Source: Bugulina stolonifera (taxonomy: Eukaryota; Bryozoa; Gymnolaemata; Cheilostomatida; Bugulidae). Taken from it: a stretch of DNA of 64,000 nucleotides. Of this stretch, positions 22,457 through 35,134 are shown piece by piece (positions within the stretch are counted from its first letter, which is position 1; every line of letters starts with the position of its first letter). The stretch spans positions 13,699,001 through 13,763,000 of the forward strand of contig OW285196.1 in assembly GCA_935421135.1 (NCBI GenBank), written 5' to 3'. The translations under genes were made by a program, and so were the position numbers. The notes beneath the pieces are model-generated. The model saw only the letters and a program-made list of their open reading frames with translations. It did not search any database and had not been told where the DNA came from.

Positions 22457-24189
22457 ATCGGTGAAGTACCAAGCTTGTCACACGATCGGTTGCATTTCGC
22501 ACATCAATCACCAAGTGGAAACACGAGATAATTATCTAAACTGGGTAACGGTAGTGAAATAGTTTGAAACCTGACACATGGTAGTAGACTCCATCATGTG
22601 TCAGCAGGAGATTAGTACTTGACTGAATATTGTATTATATAGTCTGAATAAAAGTCTCTATGTTGTCGTGTTTTGCATAGCCTACATCGTATTCAGTACA
22701 CCCCTCAGAATAATTGTCATAACATGATAGTTATTATTATTATTAGGATATCAAACGTGTGAAAGACAATGCAAAATTTTGTCATTTTAGGGGGGTACAC
22801 TAGAACGACCACAGTGTCAATTAATTTTTTGCAAATGACAACTGTGGCTGTTATATTAAATTATACACATGTAGCTACAAGTACATGGCGTCATGAATTA
22901 ATGGTGCATTGATTGCAGTGCAGTTGGATCAGCGTTGAGTGGGGGTGGACAATTGATTATTTGGTCTCAAATGATAATATGGCTACATTTGATTAATACT
23001 TTTCTTGTACAAGTAGTTTTGATGTTCTTCTACTTCTCATTCACATTTGTTGTACTTTTGGTATGTTGACCATTTAGTCAATGTTACCCCCAACACCAGA
23101 CATGTTTTAGCTTAGGGTTCTTAGTAGCAATGCTCTTTCAACTAGGGCATCAACCACGAGGCCCACTTTACATAAGTTGGAATGACCTAAAGGCTATATA
23201 TTATTTACTATGTGTCGGGATTTTTATTTTATCTTTTGTGTGCTGTATAATAAATTTTATTAGTGAATTAAAATATTAAAATATATGCATATTCATATAA
23301 AATATTGTAATGTAGTATATGTGTGTAAATAGGATGTACATGTATATGGAGATGTTTATAGAGTGGTATATGGATATGATGTTCAAAACATATAATATAG
23401 CTTTCTATATATGTTTTGTCGGGATTTTTGGTGAATAAACTCTGTTATTATAGTTTATTAGATAAAAATGGTTTGATATAGAATATGTGGAAAGACAACT
23501 CTAATTAACGAAAGATAAGGGAAGGCAACTTCTAACCACAAGAAAGAATTATACATTCACTTGTTTTCAATGTCGTCCAATACAAGTCATAAATTCATGA
23601 AAGTTTCAATGTAATCTATGTGTGTATTGTATGGTTCTATTTTTAGATTCAGTGTAACGACAGTACTATGGACTGTACCAGGCAAGATAGTGATCTATAT
23701 CAAAAGACAAAACTGGCTTCCTCTACTCCAAAGGAAGTAAAACTTCATGTTGTCTTTTCGATGTCTATTTTGTATCAAATAATGTATATATAAATCAGAA
23801 AATCACAAGTTTGTATTATAGCTTTAAGGATATCATGTTTACATGTTGATATTTAAAATCTACAGGTATTGAGCTTCTATTTGAGTACTTGTTTGACTTC
23901 CTAGACCCAAGAGTTCAAGAAATATGAGATGTAAAACTGGACCATCTCTAAAAATGCTTGCAATTATTATAGGCTATGACGTGCATGTAGATGCCATGCG
24001 GAAATAAAGCCAAGCATTTACTGAATCGCTATAACTATTTGTTTACATTACTTCACATGTATTGTAATCAGTGTTCAATGTGGAAAAATTGAGGTGGGTA
24101 CACGGTACGTACATGCAATCTCACAGATTAGTATTGTATAGCTATCCACCTAATCTTGTGGTAGCTAAGAAATTAGTGGATTACTAAAA

Positions 24190-24275
24190 TGAAAAAAGTT
24201 GTGCTCTAGCGAGAATTGAACTCCAGACCTTATGGGTCAGTGTCAAGCGCTATCAAATCCACAGAAACTGTGTGG
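24190..24275 (-). repeat. tRNA-like relic
   Basis: On the minus strand a B-box/T-arm (GGAGTTCAATTCTC) is followed by TAGAGCACAAC and a run of six T, like a pol III gene end. The 5' half does not pair as a proper acceptor stem, so this is at most a tRNA-derived relic. Confidence 0.3.
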
Positions 24276-24617
24276 GGAAAACTAGCTATTAAAACACTTC
24301 GAACACTGATCGTAATGTTTTTGTGTATGTGTTTCACACAGGTGCCAATGTTAGCACGAGTGTGGGAAGAGCTTGGTAGTGGTAGTGGGCTGCCAAGGTA
24401 AACTTCCACACATTACATAAAGAGTGAACAGTTATGTTAGCTCTTATAGGTATTGTAGAGGACGTAGGCCGATGCTTAGACTCATTTAAGAGCCAAGGGT
24501 CGACTAATGTCCGACGTTTATACTTAGCAAAGAGTGTAGTAAGAGACTTATACGAGTATGAGGACGAGCTCAGGTGCTAAAGGTCCAGGGGACCATTGCT
24601 GGAGCTGCCTGCCTGCA

Positions 24618-24911
24618 TGAGTAAGACTCTGTAGGTTGAGTCAGGAGATGTTGCTTTATTGAAGCGCAATCAGCAACTGATTTGGCATAGAAATTGTACT
24701 GGCTTTTATATGATTCAAACTTCTGGCAAAAAGCCCGACAGGAAGTCGGGCTGTACGATAAGGTATCGTCCCCGGAAATTGCGTAAAAAAATGAGGTCCG
24801 ACCATAAAAGGGTCAGCCATGCACAAAAAACGCTTACAGTGATGAGAAATGGATTGTGTATTAATATGAGAAATATCCATGACAACGGCCATCAATTATA
24901 ATGGTCAGACA
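24618..24911 (-). mobile_element. Candidate LTR, minus orientation
   Basis: Reading the minus strand, the block runs from TGTCTGACC to ACTCA. It has a short hairpin (AGCCCGAC..GTCGGGCT), a TATA box (ATATAAAAGCC) and, about 50 bases later, AATAAAGC. This matches an LTR layout, but no second copy, target duplication or internal genes were seen. Confidence 0.35.
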
Positions 24912-25307
24912 ATAATGTGTACTTGCAAATAATAGTATAATTAGCCACACAACAAGTACAGAGACCTGATTGGTTGAATAAGAACAATAATGCACATTAG
25001 CCAGGCAGTTATTGACAATGATAAGTATATAATTAGTATATAATATATATAATGTATTTTTAGCAAGGAATTTATTTTTGAGCAGTCTGAGACTTGTTTC
25101 AAATCCGTGAAAATACCAGCCCCTGACTGTGGTGAGCTAGTCAGCAGTCGCTCAGACCCATGACTCTCACAGTCTGGTATTTACTTGTGTCCACACTATT
25201 AGGTCTGAATGTCCTCACTTCTACAGCATTTACATAATATTGTATAGTCTCTCCAATTCTAACTATTGAAATAATGGCCATACACTAACACACAGCATTA
25301 GATAGTA

Positions 25308-25757
25308 ATTAATGCTCCTTCATGGTCTTTAATAAACCACCTCAAAACATAACAGTGACCAGATTGGTCACAGACGGTCAGGAAATGTAATGTGACAGGC
25401 TCTAAACTAATTGTAACACCTTCAATTAACATGCCTTCCAGACTTCTTCCTGCTCAGGGAATCCTTTTTGACACCATCTCATCTGAAATAATACCATCAC
25501 ATTTAGCTCTGCCTGTTTCATGATTAATGCTCCTTCATGGTCTTTAATAAACCACCTCAAAACATAACAGTGACCAGATTGGTCACAGACGGTCAGGAAA
25601 TGTAATGTGGCAGGCTCTAAACTAATTGTAACACCTTCAATTAACATGCCTTCCAGACTTCTTCCTGCTCAGGGAATTTCCTTTTTGGTACCATTTCATC
25701 TAAAATAATCCCCTTGATACCATCCTTTTTAGCTGTGCCTGTTTCATAATTCGATTA
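25308..25757. repeat. Tandem duplication, 215-bp period
   Basis: ATTAATGCTCCTTCATGG starts at 25308 and again at 25523. The two copies stay nearly identical through CCTTCCAGACTTCTTCCTGC and end at GCCTGTTTCATAATT. The frame at 25426-25647 lies in it and is not supported. Confidence 0.85.
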
Positions 25758-28700
25758 GAAATATTTTCCAGTTATAAATGGGCTACAGTTGATGCATTTG
25801 TTGCCTAATAACAATATTGTAGTTGCTATCATTGTTTAGCTTAGAATTGTGACTGCTGTTCAATAATATGGCTGTACTTTTGTATGCTAACTGCCAGATA
25901 TGACATTGTTAATATTCATATTAGATTTGTAATGAAGACAAGGTTGTAGGTGATATGGGTGTGACTAATGGAATACCAGCATGTATAGACAAACCACACT
26001 CATTATTCAAATATGAATATTCAAATACAAATACATGTAGACTCAGTCTGGGCGCTTATCAAATGGCAATTATTATGGTAGAGGGGTGACTGCCACAGCC
26101 ACAACATTTTGGATTGCTATACTATACATAACTAAGGCTTAGCTTAGACAGTTAATAACAGCAACCAGAGCCATTACATTTTTAATGCAATACATAGGCA
26201 ATCATGAATTTATATACAATGTATACATACATTGAAGGACATACATGTATACAAGCCTAGTTAACTAGCTGACCTATAAGCTACATAAAGAAAAACCCAA
26301 AAACTAGCTTATATTATCATGTATATCATATATTTTTCTTATATCCTATGGATCAACAATACAGCTACACCTACTTTCATTTTTTATTTGTTTTATTCCA
26401 TCTTTTTATGAAACCTAGGCCCAAGATTGTTAGTCAACACGCTACTCTGCAGGGAAACTATCACATCATTAATCTTTCAGTAATATTTTTATAAGACATC
26501 ATGGACTAAAATATCACAACACAAATTATGTGATATTACTGATATTAATTATACATGTAAAACTATAGACAATGAGTACTATCAACGCACTATAATTGCA
26601 CACAATCATATAAACACGTAGAGTATTAGACCTGTAACAAACACAGCAATCTACTATTATATGAGTATACTAAATGTTTCAGGCGTTTGCCTTGTTACTT
26701 TTCTACTGATGCCATTGTATATCATTCCGTATCCACAGGAGAAGACATACATACATACTTGGAGTATAGTCAACTGATACCTAGTATTAATGGGTGGCAA
26801 TCATATATTATATAGTGTAGTAGGCTTAATCCATGACATCAAGCTAGTACAAATACGGAAATCGGCACCTGTAAATATTTATAGTTTCTTTTTATGATGT
26901 AGTGTAATCACACAATAACATACACCAGTAGATGATATACCATTACAATACTATCCACTGTAGATACACTATGGAAGAATAGGACTCACAGCTAATTTTA
27001 ATTCAAGATAGACAACAGTCAAGTCAAAAAATAGCATAGGTAGCATAGACTAACTACATGTACATTAAAGAGTTAGAGGCTGACTAGTTTAGAAAGATCC
27101 GGAGCCATATGAAATTTGGCTTATCTCCAAGAAATTTATGCTGGTAAAATACATAGGATTGACATATATTACTTGAAACCAGTTTTTCAGACTAGGTAGG
27201 AAATAATAAAATCTCAAATGGCTGATAAAATGCTTAGGAAATAGTATGTATTCAATTCATATACTATACATTGCTGCTGCCTAAGATAATACCTGTATAA
27301 CTTTGGTGAGAAAATACTAGAATAGGATAAGAATAGATTTGGAAAACCCAAGCAAGAGAATAAAAGAAGAAGAGAAAGACAGCCCAGGTAGAGCACATTT
27401 TAAGAGCCCACAAGAGCGTACGACAGAGGAATACAATGAGGACACAATACAGTGCTCATTCATCTTTTTGTGGACCTATTTTGGAACACAGGCTCAGAGT
27501 AAGTCTTTATACATATCTGTAGATGTCTTTCTACAAATCATATATTCCCTTTTTATAAGGAGGCAGACTGATATTTTAGTATCAGCTCTAGCAGAGTACT
27601 TGATTATGTTGAGACTGACAGATAGCAAATAATATGTTTTTAAAAGACAATTGTACGCAGCATTTGCAAACACTAAAAATTGATTTTTGTTTGCTAATTA
27701 GATTCGGCACATTGAGAATTATTTTGACAGCATCGTTTGGAGGGCAGAATTGCTGAGGAAATTTGATTGAATTATTTTGAACTATTGATATTAGGACTAC
27801 CGAGAATTCGGTTGAACAACTTTTCTACAATCCAGTGAGACTTTGCATTTAATTCAACTGAAGGATTTTCATACTTTTTCTTCGGTGAGACATTTTCATA
27901 TACTTGTAATTGCACTGAGGCCTTTACGTACAACTTCAGTGAGATATTTTCACTCATTTTTCGCTGAGATATTTTAGCGCACTTCTCATTGAGGTAATTT
28001 CAAATATATAACAATTTTCAAACCTCATATTGATCTACAAAGTTATTAATTCATTTTCAAATAATTCCTATCTTACCTGATATACATCTCACTAAAAGAG
28101 GTACACTTGAATAGGGTTAATTTGTTAGTACTTGCTGATTGATTGGATAATACATAGGGCATATAAATTCCACATGGGAGGTAGTCCCAATTCTGTCACT
28201 AGGGTTATTACATTCTGTAACAAAAGAAAAGTCACATTTGTATGTCCACAAAGGAAATAATAATTAAGTACATAAACCCTGAGTGTTACCATTACGATCT
28301 TCATAGAACCATAGGACCAAATTACACCATCTTATACATGTATAATTAATTGATTGAATATAAGCTTACATTGTTATTATTATCAAATCAAAGTATTCAT
28401 TGTTAGAAGTTATCTTCTCTCAATAGAGTAGAAGTTAACATGAGAAGACAACCAATAATTATAGCAACGCAATTATATGAGTTTAGAGGTTATCTTCTCC
28501 CAACGTGTTGGAATTAACAAGAGCAGATAATACCCAAAAACATCCTGCACATCCACTTATTATACTATAATACAACACATCACATAGTGACATTTACAAC
28601 ACTAGTGATATATACATGTAATTATATATTATGAAATGCAATACATAAAAACAATTGATTCTCATTTCTCTCGTGACATTCATTATACTATGATATTCTA

Positions 28701-29740
28701 AACCATAAATTTTAAATTTAAATTAAAAATATTAAATTATTATTATTATTATTATTATTTGAATTGATAATTGTTATACATTTATATTATACCATTACTA
28801 TCAGTGATTCGACTGATTTCCACTTGCCATTTTGACAGCTTCACTTTGAAATCCTAAATTTATATTTAATAAATTGTACTACGCTTTTCCTCCATTCTAG
28901 AGAGTAAGACATAAGTAGAGAAGTATTTCCTAGTGATCCATGTTGAATTGAGTTCAACGCAACAGGAACGCTAGGGGCAGGAAAACCAACCATGGTTGTA
29001 TACACCCCTGGTGTTACTGTATATAAACAACTTGCACATCTTATGACATGCTTACATAATCAATACTGATGTACTTTAGACGCTGTAAGTAGGAGAGGCT
29101 GCTTGTTTAATGCTGATGTCATTAGCGGTAAAGGAGTGCTCTTGGGGTCTTGATTTTTATGGTCCATTTTGACTCAAGAGTCTAATAAATTCTGGTCACT
29201 GACCTGCTAGAATTCTACCCAAGTGTGAATCAATAGTCCTCATCAGAGCTGTATAATCAAGCCATTCACTGTATCCAATCAGCTTGTGTCGATGCCAAAA
29301 AATTGGAGAGTCATATACTGAAGATGCTCATCTGGGTAAACAGTTTAATGATGTACATTGTAGAACTGCATAAAGAAATAACAGAAGCAAGTTTTGCGAA
29401 CAGCCAAGAAAATTAATTTATTGGTGTGGACTTAGATTCACATCTTTTGTAATCAGAAGTTGCCCTCTCTCAACTCAGGACAAAGTTGGGAGAGGAATTA
29501 ACTTCTCATCGACATTTGACATCATACGTAACTGCCATACATGTACATGTGATAATCAACAATATAAATATATCGATGAATCTGAGCAGGTAGACTACAA
29601 TATGGTGTAGTCTATACTACATAACAGTAAGACAACTTCATTGTGTACAAATAGGCACTTTCAAAATTTGAGTAATTATGGTAGTCGGTTTGACCGCTGA
29701 AATGGTCAGCCTCGTTGATTTTACTGAGCCATGTTCGAGT

Positions 29741-29880
29741 GAAAGGTGACAACTCCTAGCACTTACATACAGTAGTGGGAGAGGTGACAACTCCTAACAG
29801 TTACATACAGTAGTGGGAGAGGTGACAACTCCTAACACTTACATACAGTGCTACGGGATGACAACTCCTAAGACTTCTAG
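29741..29880. repeat. Second array of the 38-bp minisatellite family
   Basis: About three and a half units with AGAGGTGACAACTCCTAACA and TTACATACAGTA, related to 14872-15345. Confidence 0.8.
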
Positions 29881-31154
29881 TCATGAGAGAGGTAAAAATC
29901 TTAAAGCATATCAATGAGAGATGATGGGTTCTGTCACCACCATCACTATCACCACTATTTGAATTGTTGCAGTGCAAAATGAATCATTTAAATAGAATAA
30001 TACAGCAGTCCAGGGTTAAAATATTTTAAAGCATATAATTATATTAATATAATTATATAAATAGTATAATATGTAAATACCCTGATAAGAAAATTTATGA
30101 CCAGTAGTGTATGAGTTAATACTAGCAAAATCTATATAAAATTGCAACATGGGCTCTGTGTGCATGTATATTGTTTCACTGCTGATTTCCAATCAACTCA
30201 TGCTGGATAACTTTCACCTCTAGTATTGGTTAATGAATGTCAACATTGTCATGGTGAACACAACTCCTAATTATTAGATGTTTATTGAGTGGCTAATCAA
30301 TATGCTGAATGTGTGTGTGATACATAGTGAATGTCTTGCATTCAGGAGAAGATAACTATGAATTATTGTTTTACGTACATGCAAAATTGCCTAATGTGCA
30401 TTTGAGACCAGATTTGAATTTTAAAGCTGACACAGCATAATCTATATTATATTAGTCCAGAACTGCAGCATTGCTGTTCATTGCAACCACTTCGACCTGA
30501 CTGATGCGATGATGAACCTTATGGGCTGCTAGTCTGACATAGATTATCCTCTTATGAATATTATTTAAGGATAATTGATATTTTATGCAAAATTAAATTA
30601 ATTTAGAAAGAAATATTCACCGAAACTGTAATCTAATTCACAAAAACATATAATCTACAGAATTCTAATTATTTATGTGATGTTTGATGTTTCCACAGAA
30701 AAATATATTTTAGCTACAATAGCTTGTAATCAAACGTCTTAAATCCCTAGCAATGTAGCAAATTCAGCATCAACCATTAATCTTTAATTCAAGGAAAACA
30801 AGAATTATTGCAGATCAAATTTCTCATAAGCAAATAAAACTAATCTTCTAATCTGTAGCTTAACTTACACTGTAGATGAAGATAACATATCTATCAATAC
30901 ATTGACAACCAGTGTGTATAAACTGCTTGTATCCATCAAAGCATGTGATACAGTGAAGACTCTACCAAGCATTGCTTCTTATCACCATTTAAATGTAAAT
31001 ATAGATTTGGGTGCACAAACTAACTAAATGTTTGATTTGTTTATTGCATTTTTTCTTGTCACTGTTTAAATGTGAATATGTACATGTAGATTTGGTGCAC
31101 AAACTACCCAATTGATTTGTTGGCTTAATGCTATAAGGTCAACATCATTATCAT

Positions 31155-33356
31155 CTAACTCTGATTCCTGCACTTCCTGCGTCTCGCTGGTGAACTCATC
31201 CTACTACAGTTCCTGCCCCTCCTCTTTTTTTTATCCTTTTTCCTCTTCCTTTTCTTGCCATCTTCAATTATTTGGCAGTGCTAGAAATCAGCACAAAGAC
31301 AAAATTCAATAAACAAAATGTTCAGCTTATGGATTTCATTTCGAAAGGCAAATCTTTTAGCTATCACATCTCAGCATGAAAATATGCTTCATATTTTCTA
31401 TAATTGTAGCTCTTAGGCATATATATCTACATTATACGTGTAGGACTGTAAATTCTGTAGCGGCTATTAAGGTAGAAGTGTGAATACAAACAGCTATAGA
31501 CTCGATTTCAAGTTAAAACGACATGAGATTGTCCGAACCTCTCAGTAAGGAAATTGAAGGACGTGAAAACTAAAAATCAGTTTCTAGTCATAGCCATAAA
31601 CTGTGATGTAAGAAATTAAGAATGACTTCTTGATCAGTATAGTAAAAGTTGTATGTATTTGTAACTATGTAGATAATTACAGTTGTGTTACAGTTCGTAG
31701 TCCTTATGTCTAATCCTGGACACGCTGCTCCATTTCCTACTGGGGCTGGATTGTTACAGGCTCTTCTCTGTCTCACTGTACCAGTTCCACAGTTTCTACT
31801 ACATGATCCATCATTCATCCAGTTAGACCAAGCACCAGGCATAGAAGAAGGGGTAGGTGCTGGTGCTTTAGTGGTGGTGGTGGTGGCTTTTGTAGTGGTT
31901 GTTGTTTTGGCAGTTGTTATTGTTGTCGGACATGGCTGCAAAACAAAATCTAGACACATCTCCATCGTGTACATTTCCATCTAGACATGTACATTGGCAC
32001 CCCTCAGTTTAGGCTCCTGCATGCAAGCACTCACACTAGACATGGGTGTAATGGCTGCAACTTACCACAATGGATCTAACAGCACAGACCTCATTTCTGG
32101 TTCTAACAAGAGGAGTGGTACACCCGGTTCCAGTACAGGTTTGAGTTTGTTTCTGAACTCCAATTCCTGAACCACACGGAGCTACACATCCTCCTACATT
32201 GGTGTAACTGGAGCAAGTGCAACTAGCTGTAGTTGCAGAGCAAGCTCCTACTTTGAAATCAACTTTTAAGTCTGAGTTGGATGAGATATCACAGACACTG
32301 GTGTATTCCCAGCAGGTTACTGGAGAAGACTGTCCATTTATAGAGATGGACCGAGCTGCAGAGATTAAATACATTGATACAGCTGCGTATTTTACTATCA
32401 TAGGTCAGGTTAATGGCTCATCTTTTCACCAAAGCTATAAAGTCAACTCACATTATTTAAAATAAAAGATTTTTGGTTTTGTGCATTGTGAGACAGATCA
32501 CAATAGTGTTGGTCATTGTGACCCATGTTCTGAGTTAAGGAAACGTAACTCCAACAGGTTGATTGTAGAGCATATTCAGACTCTGGAATACTTATGTAAA
32601 CTTACGACTGGTGCTTGGTGGGGCTGTAGGGGTGTCTCTAAATCCAAATGATATTGTAGAACCTCCGGGTACACCTGTCTTACATATCGGTCCCTTGGCA
32701 GCATCAAAATCAGCAACTACTGTGGAGAAATCTATTAACATGGATAAAATAGTAAAAATCTAAACGACTGAATAGAGAAACATTCCTAAGATAGTAAGCT
32801 GTTTAGAAGTAAGATGAGAACAGAGCAATGAAGTCATACTAATTAGTATTTACAGGTTGCATACACGGAGCTGATTCATGCTATTTTAAGGTAGCTTACC
32901 ATTCGCTACGCATGCTCTGTCCAATTTATTATCTGTGTCCACTACACAATCAGTTGTTTTCACAAATAGCGCACAGACCTGCCTCTTCCCATTCACACAG
33001 TCACCCTCTAGGTATTTCAGACAAGGGGCTATATCTGAACATTGGTCCAACATAGCCTCAGTTGCACAGACCACACACAGACCTGGAGAAACATATTTTA
33101 TTACATAATCGCACTAATCATTATGAAAGTAAAACCAGTAAAATGTAGAAGTAGGCCAGAAAAAATATATTGCTACAAAACTACATGTATGTTATTAACA
33201 TATGCACTGATTTATTCCAGAAATTAGTAAGCCTTAATTTGTAGTTATTAGTACTAGAACCTTGGAAATTCTAAAATTTTATAGTAATTGGAATACTTTT
33301 ATAGAAGCTACATGATTTGTCTTACCTATGATGAATAAGTTCACTAGTGTTTCCAT
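31155..33356 (-). CDS. TB-2: secreted TSP1 protein with polybasic C-terminal tail (intact)
   Basis: Six exons: 33356-33326, 33082-32900, 32731-32606, 32355-32066, 31935-31681 and 31280-31155. All phases agree, giving 336 aa. Leader METLVNLFII. Exon 2 has six cysteines spaced 5, 7, 7, 8, 11 (core CVNGKRQVC). Exon 3 contains GVPGGSTISFGFRD. Exon 4 has PVTC and YTSVCD, then a TSP1-like unit with CGSGIGVQKQTQTC. Exon 5 is a TTTTTKA linker, then a canonical TSP1: WSNW, CSRNCGTG, VRQRRAC. Exon 6 begins HC, which completes TSP1 as C-x4-C, then a run such as KKRKRKKDKKKRRGR, then C-x11-C-R. TSP1 plus a basic tail suggests binding to heparan sulphate or matrix (inference). AATAAA lies about 110 bases past the stop. 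The intron 5 donor is GTAATT, weaker than usual. Confidence 0.85.
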
Positions 33357-33416
33357 TACATCTCCACCAGGTACAGCAAACGGCCATCGAATGATCGTCA
33401 AGAACTGCAACTCTAC

Positions 33417-33424
33417 CTTTTATA
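33417..33424 (-). promoter_or_regulatory. TATA box of TB-2
   Basis: TATAAAAG, 61 bases upstream of the ATG. Confidence 0.7.
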
Positions 33425-35134
33425 GTTTACCGGGTACCATCCAGTGTCAGGTAGATAAGTTATCCCACACTGAATCACCATTTTACATTTGCACCCAATC
33501 TGCCAAGACAAAAAAGTCTATACATGATAGTTAGGAGTGGAATTTTGTGTAAACAACTACCAGGCTTATCAGCACCGAACGTGTCAGACATTTTATGTCC
33601 TTATGTTCATGTTTAGAGTTCTCTGCTGTGAAGATCTACTTCTGGTTGGTGAGTCGTAATGATAGTCTGGAATTCAAGTCTAGGTTGAGACAATTGAATT
33701 GGCAGGTTAACCAAATATAGACAAAGACTAAAGCCTCCCATACTTCAGGTCATGTAAAGGAACAAAGGCTATCTTATTTATAACTGTTCAGTCGCACAGT
33801 CATGTACCTGCTACTGCTGGGGAATGGACACAATTCAAGTAAAACACACGTTCTGGTGACTAGCTCCACACTCTATAATCACAAAAACAGAATTAAGTGA
33901 AAGTGGGGTGATGCAACATGTAAATTATGCAAATAAAATACCAGCTGCTATTTACTGCGAGTACACCCAGTGTTTCAATTATTAGCCAACCATTTTGAAG
34001 CATATTTCTCCAAATAAAACTGTTCAACACAATCCGAGCAATTCGTGACAATTGCGCCGTCAGAGTTTCTCATCTGTTTGCACCTTTAGCTTCTAACCTC
34101 CACTTCAATCTTGAGATCAAATACTTTTTTTCAATTCTCAGGTGTCCATCAAGATACTGATCTGATCTGAATTTCCAGCGCTTCAAATTTTTGGATGCAA
34201 ATATAACTTGTATTTTTTCCCTTTATTTCTAATTTATTCTTGATTTGCAACTACAGATCTTACGGCAAATTGCAAACTAAACAACAGTTTGGTTTTTGTT
34301 TAAGATTAATCTAATAATCTAATCTCTCTGGACTACGTAAATAATAGAGGGTTAATAAAACAAGCACCACTCTGATTTTGTTTAAAGTATTACAAATGAA
34401 ATTATTTATTAAAATACTACATTTTCCTCAAACAATTGATGTACTTTCAGAGACGGAATTATTGGAAAAGTTCAAACTTGGTAGAGATATTAACAAGACA
34501 TATTCTTGTAGTCGATGCTTAAAAATAATTAACTATGTTATTACACTTGACCTGCCATAGTTGCAAACAACAGGTCAAAATACCTAAACTGCTCTAATAA
34601 AATACTGTATTGATTTTGAAGCCCTAGTGCTACATTTATCACTGTTGTTTCTATACTGCAGTCTATACTACATATAGATGTAGATTTCATTGTTCTTCTT
34701 GAGAATAAAATAAGAATTATTAAAATGTTGTAAGCAATGAATTGAATTAGTGAGAACATGTGATGGAGCTACCCATGTGATGTGAGCTGTATCTCTACCC
34801 AGTGAAGCCCCTCCCCACATTAAAGTAAATGTAAACTAGCTTGCCTGGTTTATATTTCCTGACTTTATTCTGTTAACAAAAAGTGTACAATAGTATATTT
34901 TTTTCTCACTCTAAAAAGTGAACATTTTTTGGTTGCGTTAACTATGTAAATGTATTGGTACTATTAAGAAAGATATTGGAGAGCAATGATTAACTGATGA
35001 CTGAGACATAAGCCAATCAGCTTCTCCTGAATATCCAAGACAGTTGCAGATAAAGTAATATTATAGTGTTCCATAAATCGGTAGTCCTTTTCCTGTTGGT
35101 ATTTCTTCCAAGGTGTGGCAGTTCAGAATCAGCA
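33425..35134. other. Spacer between TB-2 and TB-3
   Basis: No gene seen. From about 34840 the sequence is nearly the same as 15360-15600 downstream of TB-1, so the 3' flank was shared by duplication. An AATAAA on the minus strand at 34864-34869 could serve TB-3. Confidence 0.55.

Larger units (their letters stand above)
22457..31154. other. Gene-poor 8.7-kb spacer between TB-1 and TB-2
   Basis: AT-rich sequence with scattered repeats listed separately (tRNA-like relic near 24190, LTR-like block near 24618, tandem duplication at 25308, minisatellite at 29741). Segments near 30200-30330 resemble the TB-1 and TB-3 intron sequence near 16370 and 36500. A 48-codon frame at 24435-24581 (plus, starting MLALIGIVEDVGRC) is noted, but I do not recognise it. 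No exon with domain support was found. Confidence 0.5.

Noticed and set aside
24190..24275. Functional tRNA gene
   Set aside because: The T-arm is present, but the acceptor stem and anticodon arm do not pair. Kept only as a tRNA-like relic.
27339..27632. 97-codon plus-strand frame starting with Lys/Glu-rich residues
   Set aside because: Begins at a non-ATG codon; no domain, splice or paralogue support.
31685..31984. Val-rich plus-strand frame (also at 35600-35869)
   Set aside because: Antisense shadow of the Thr-rich linker and TSP1 exon.
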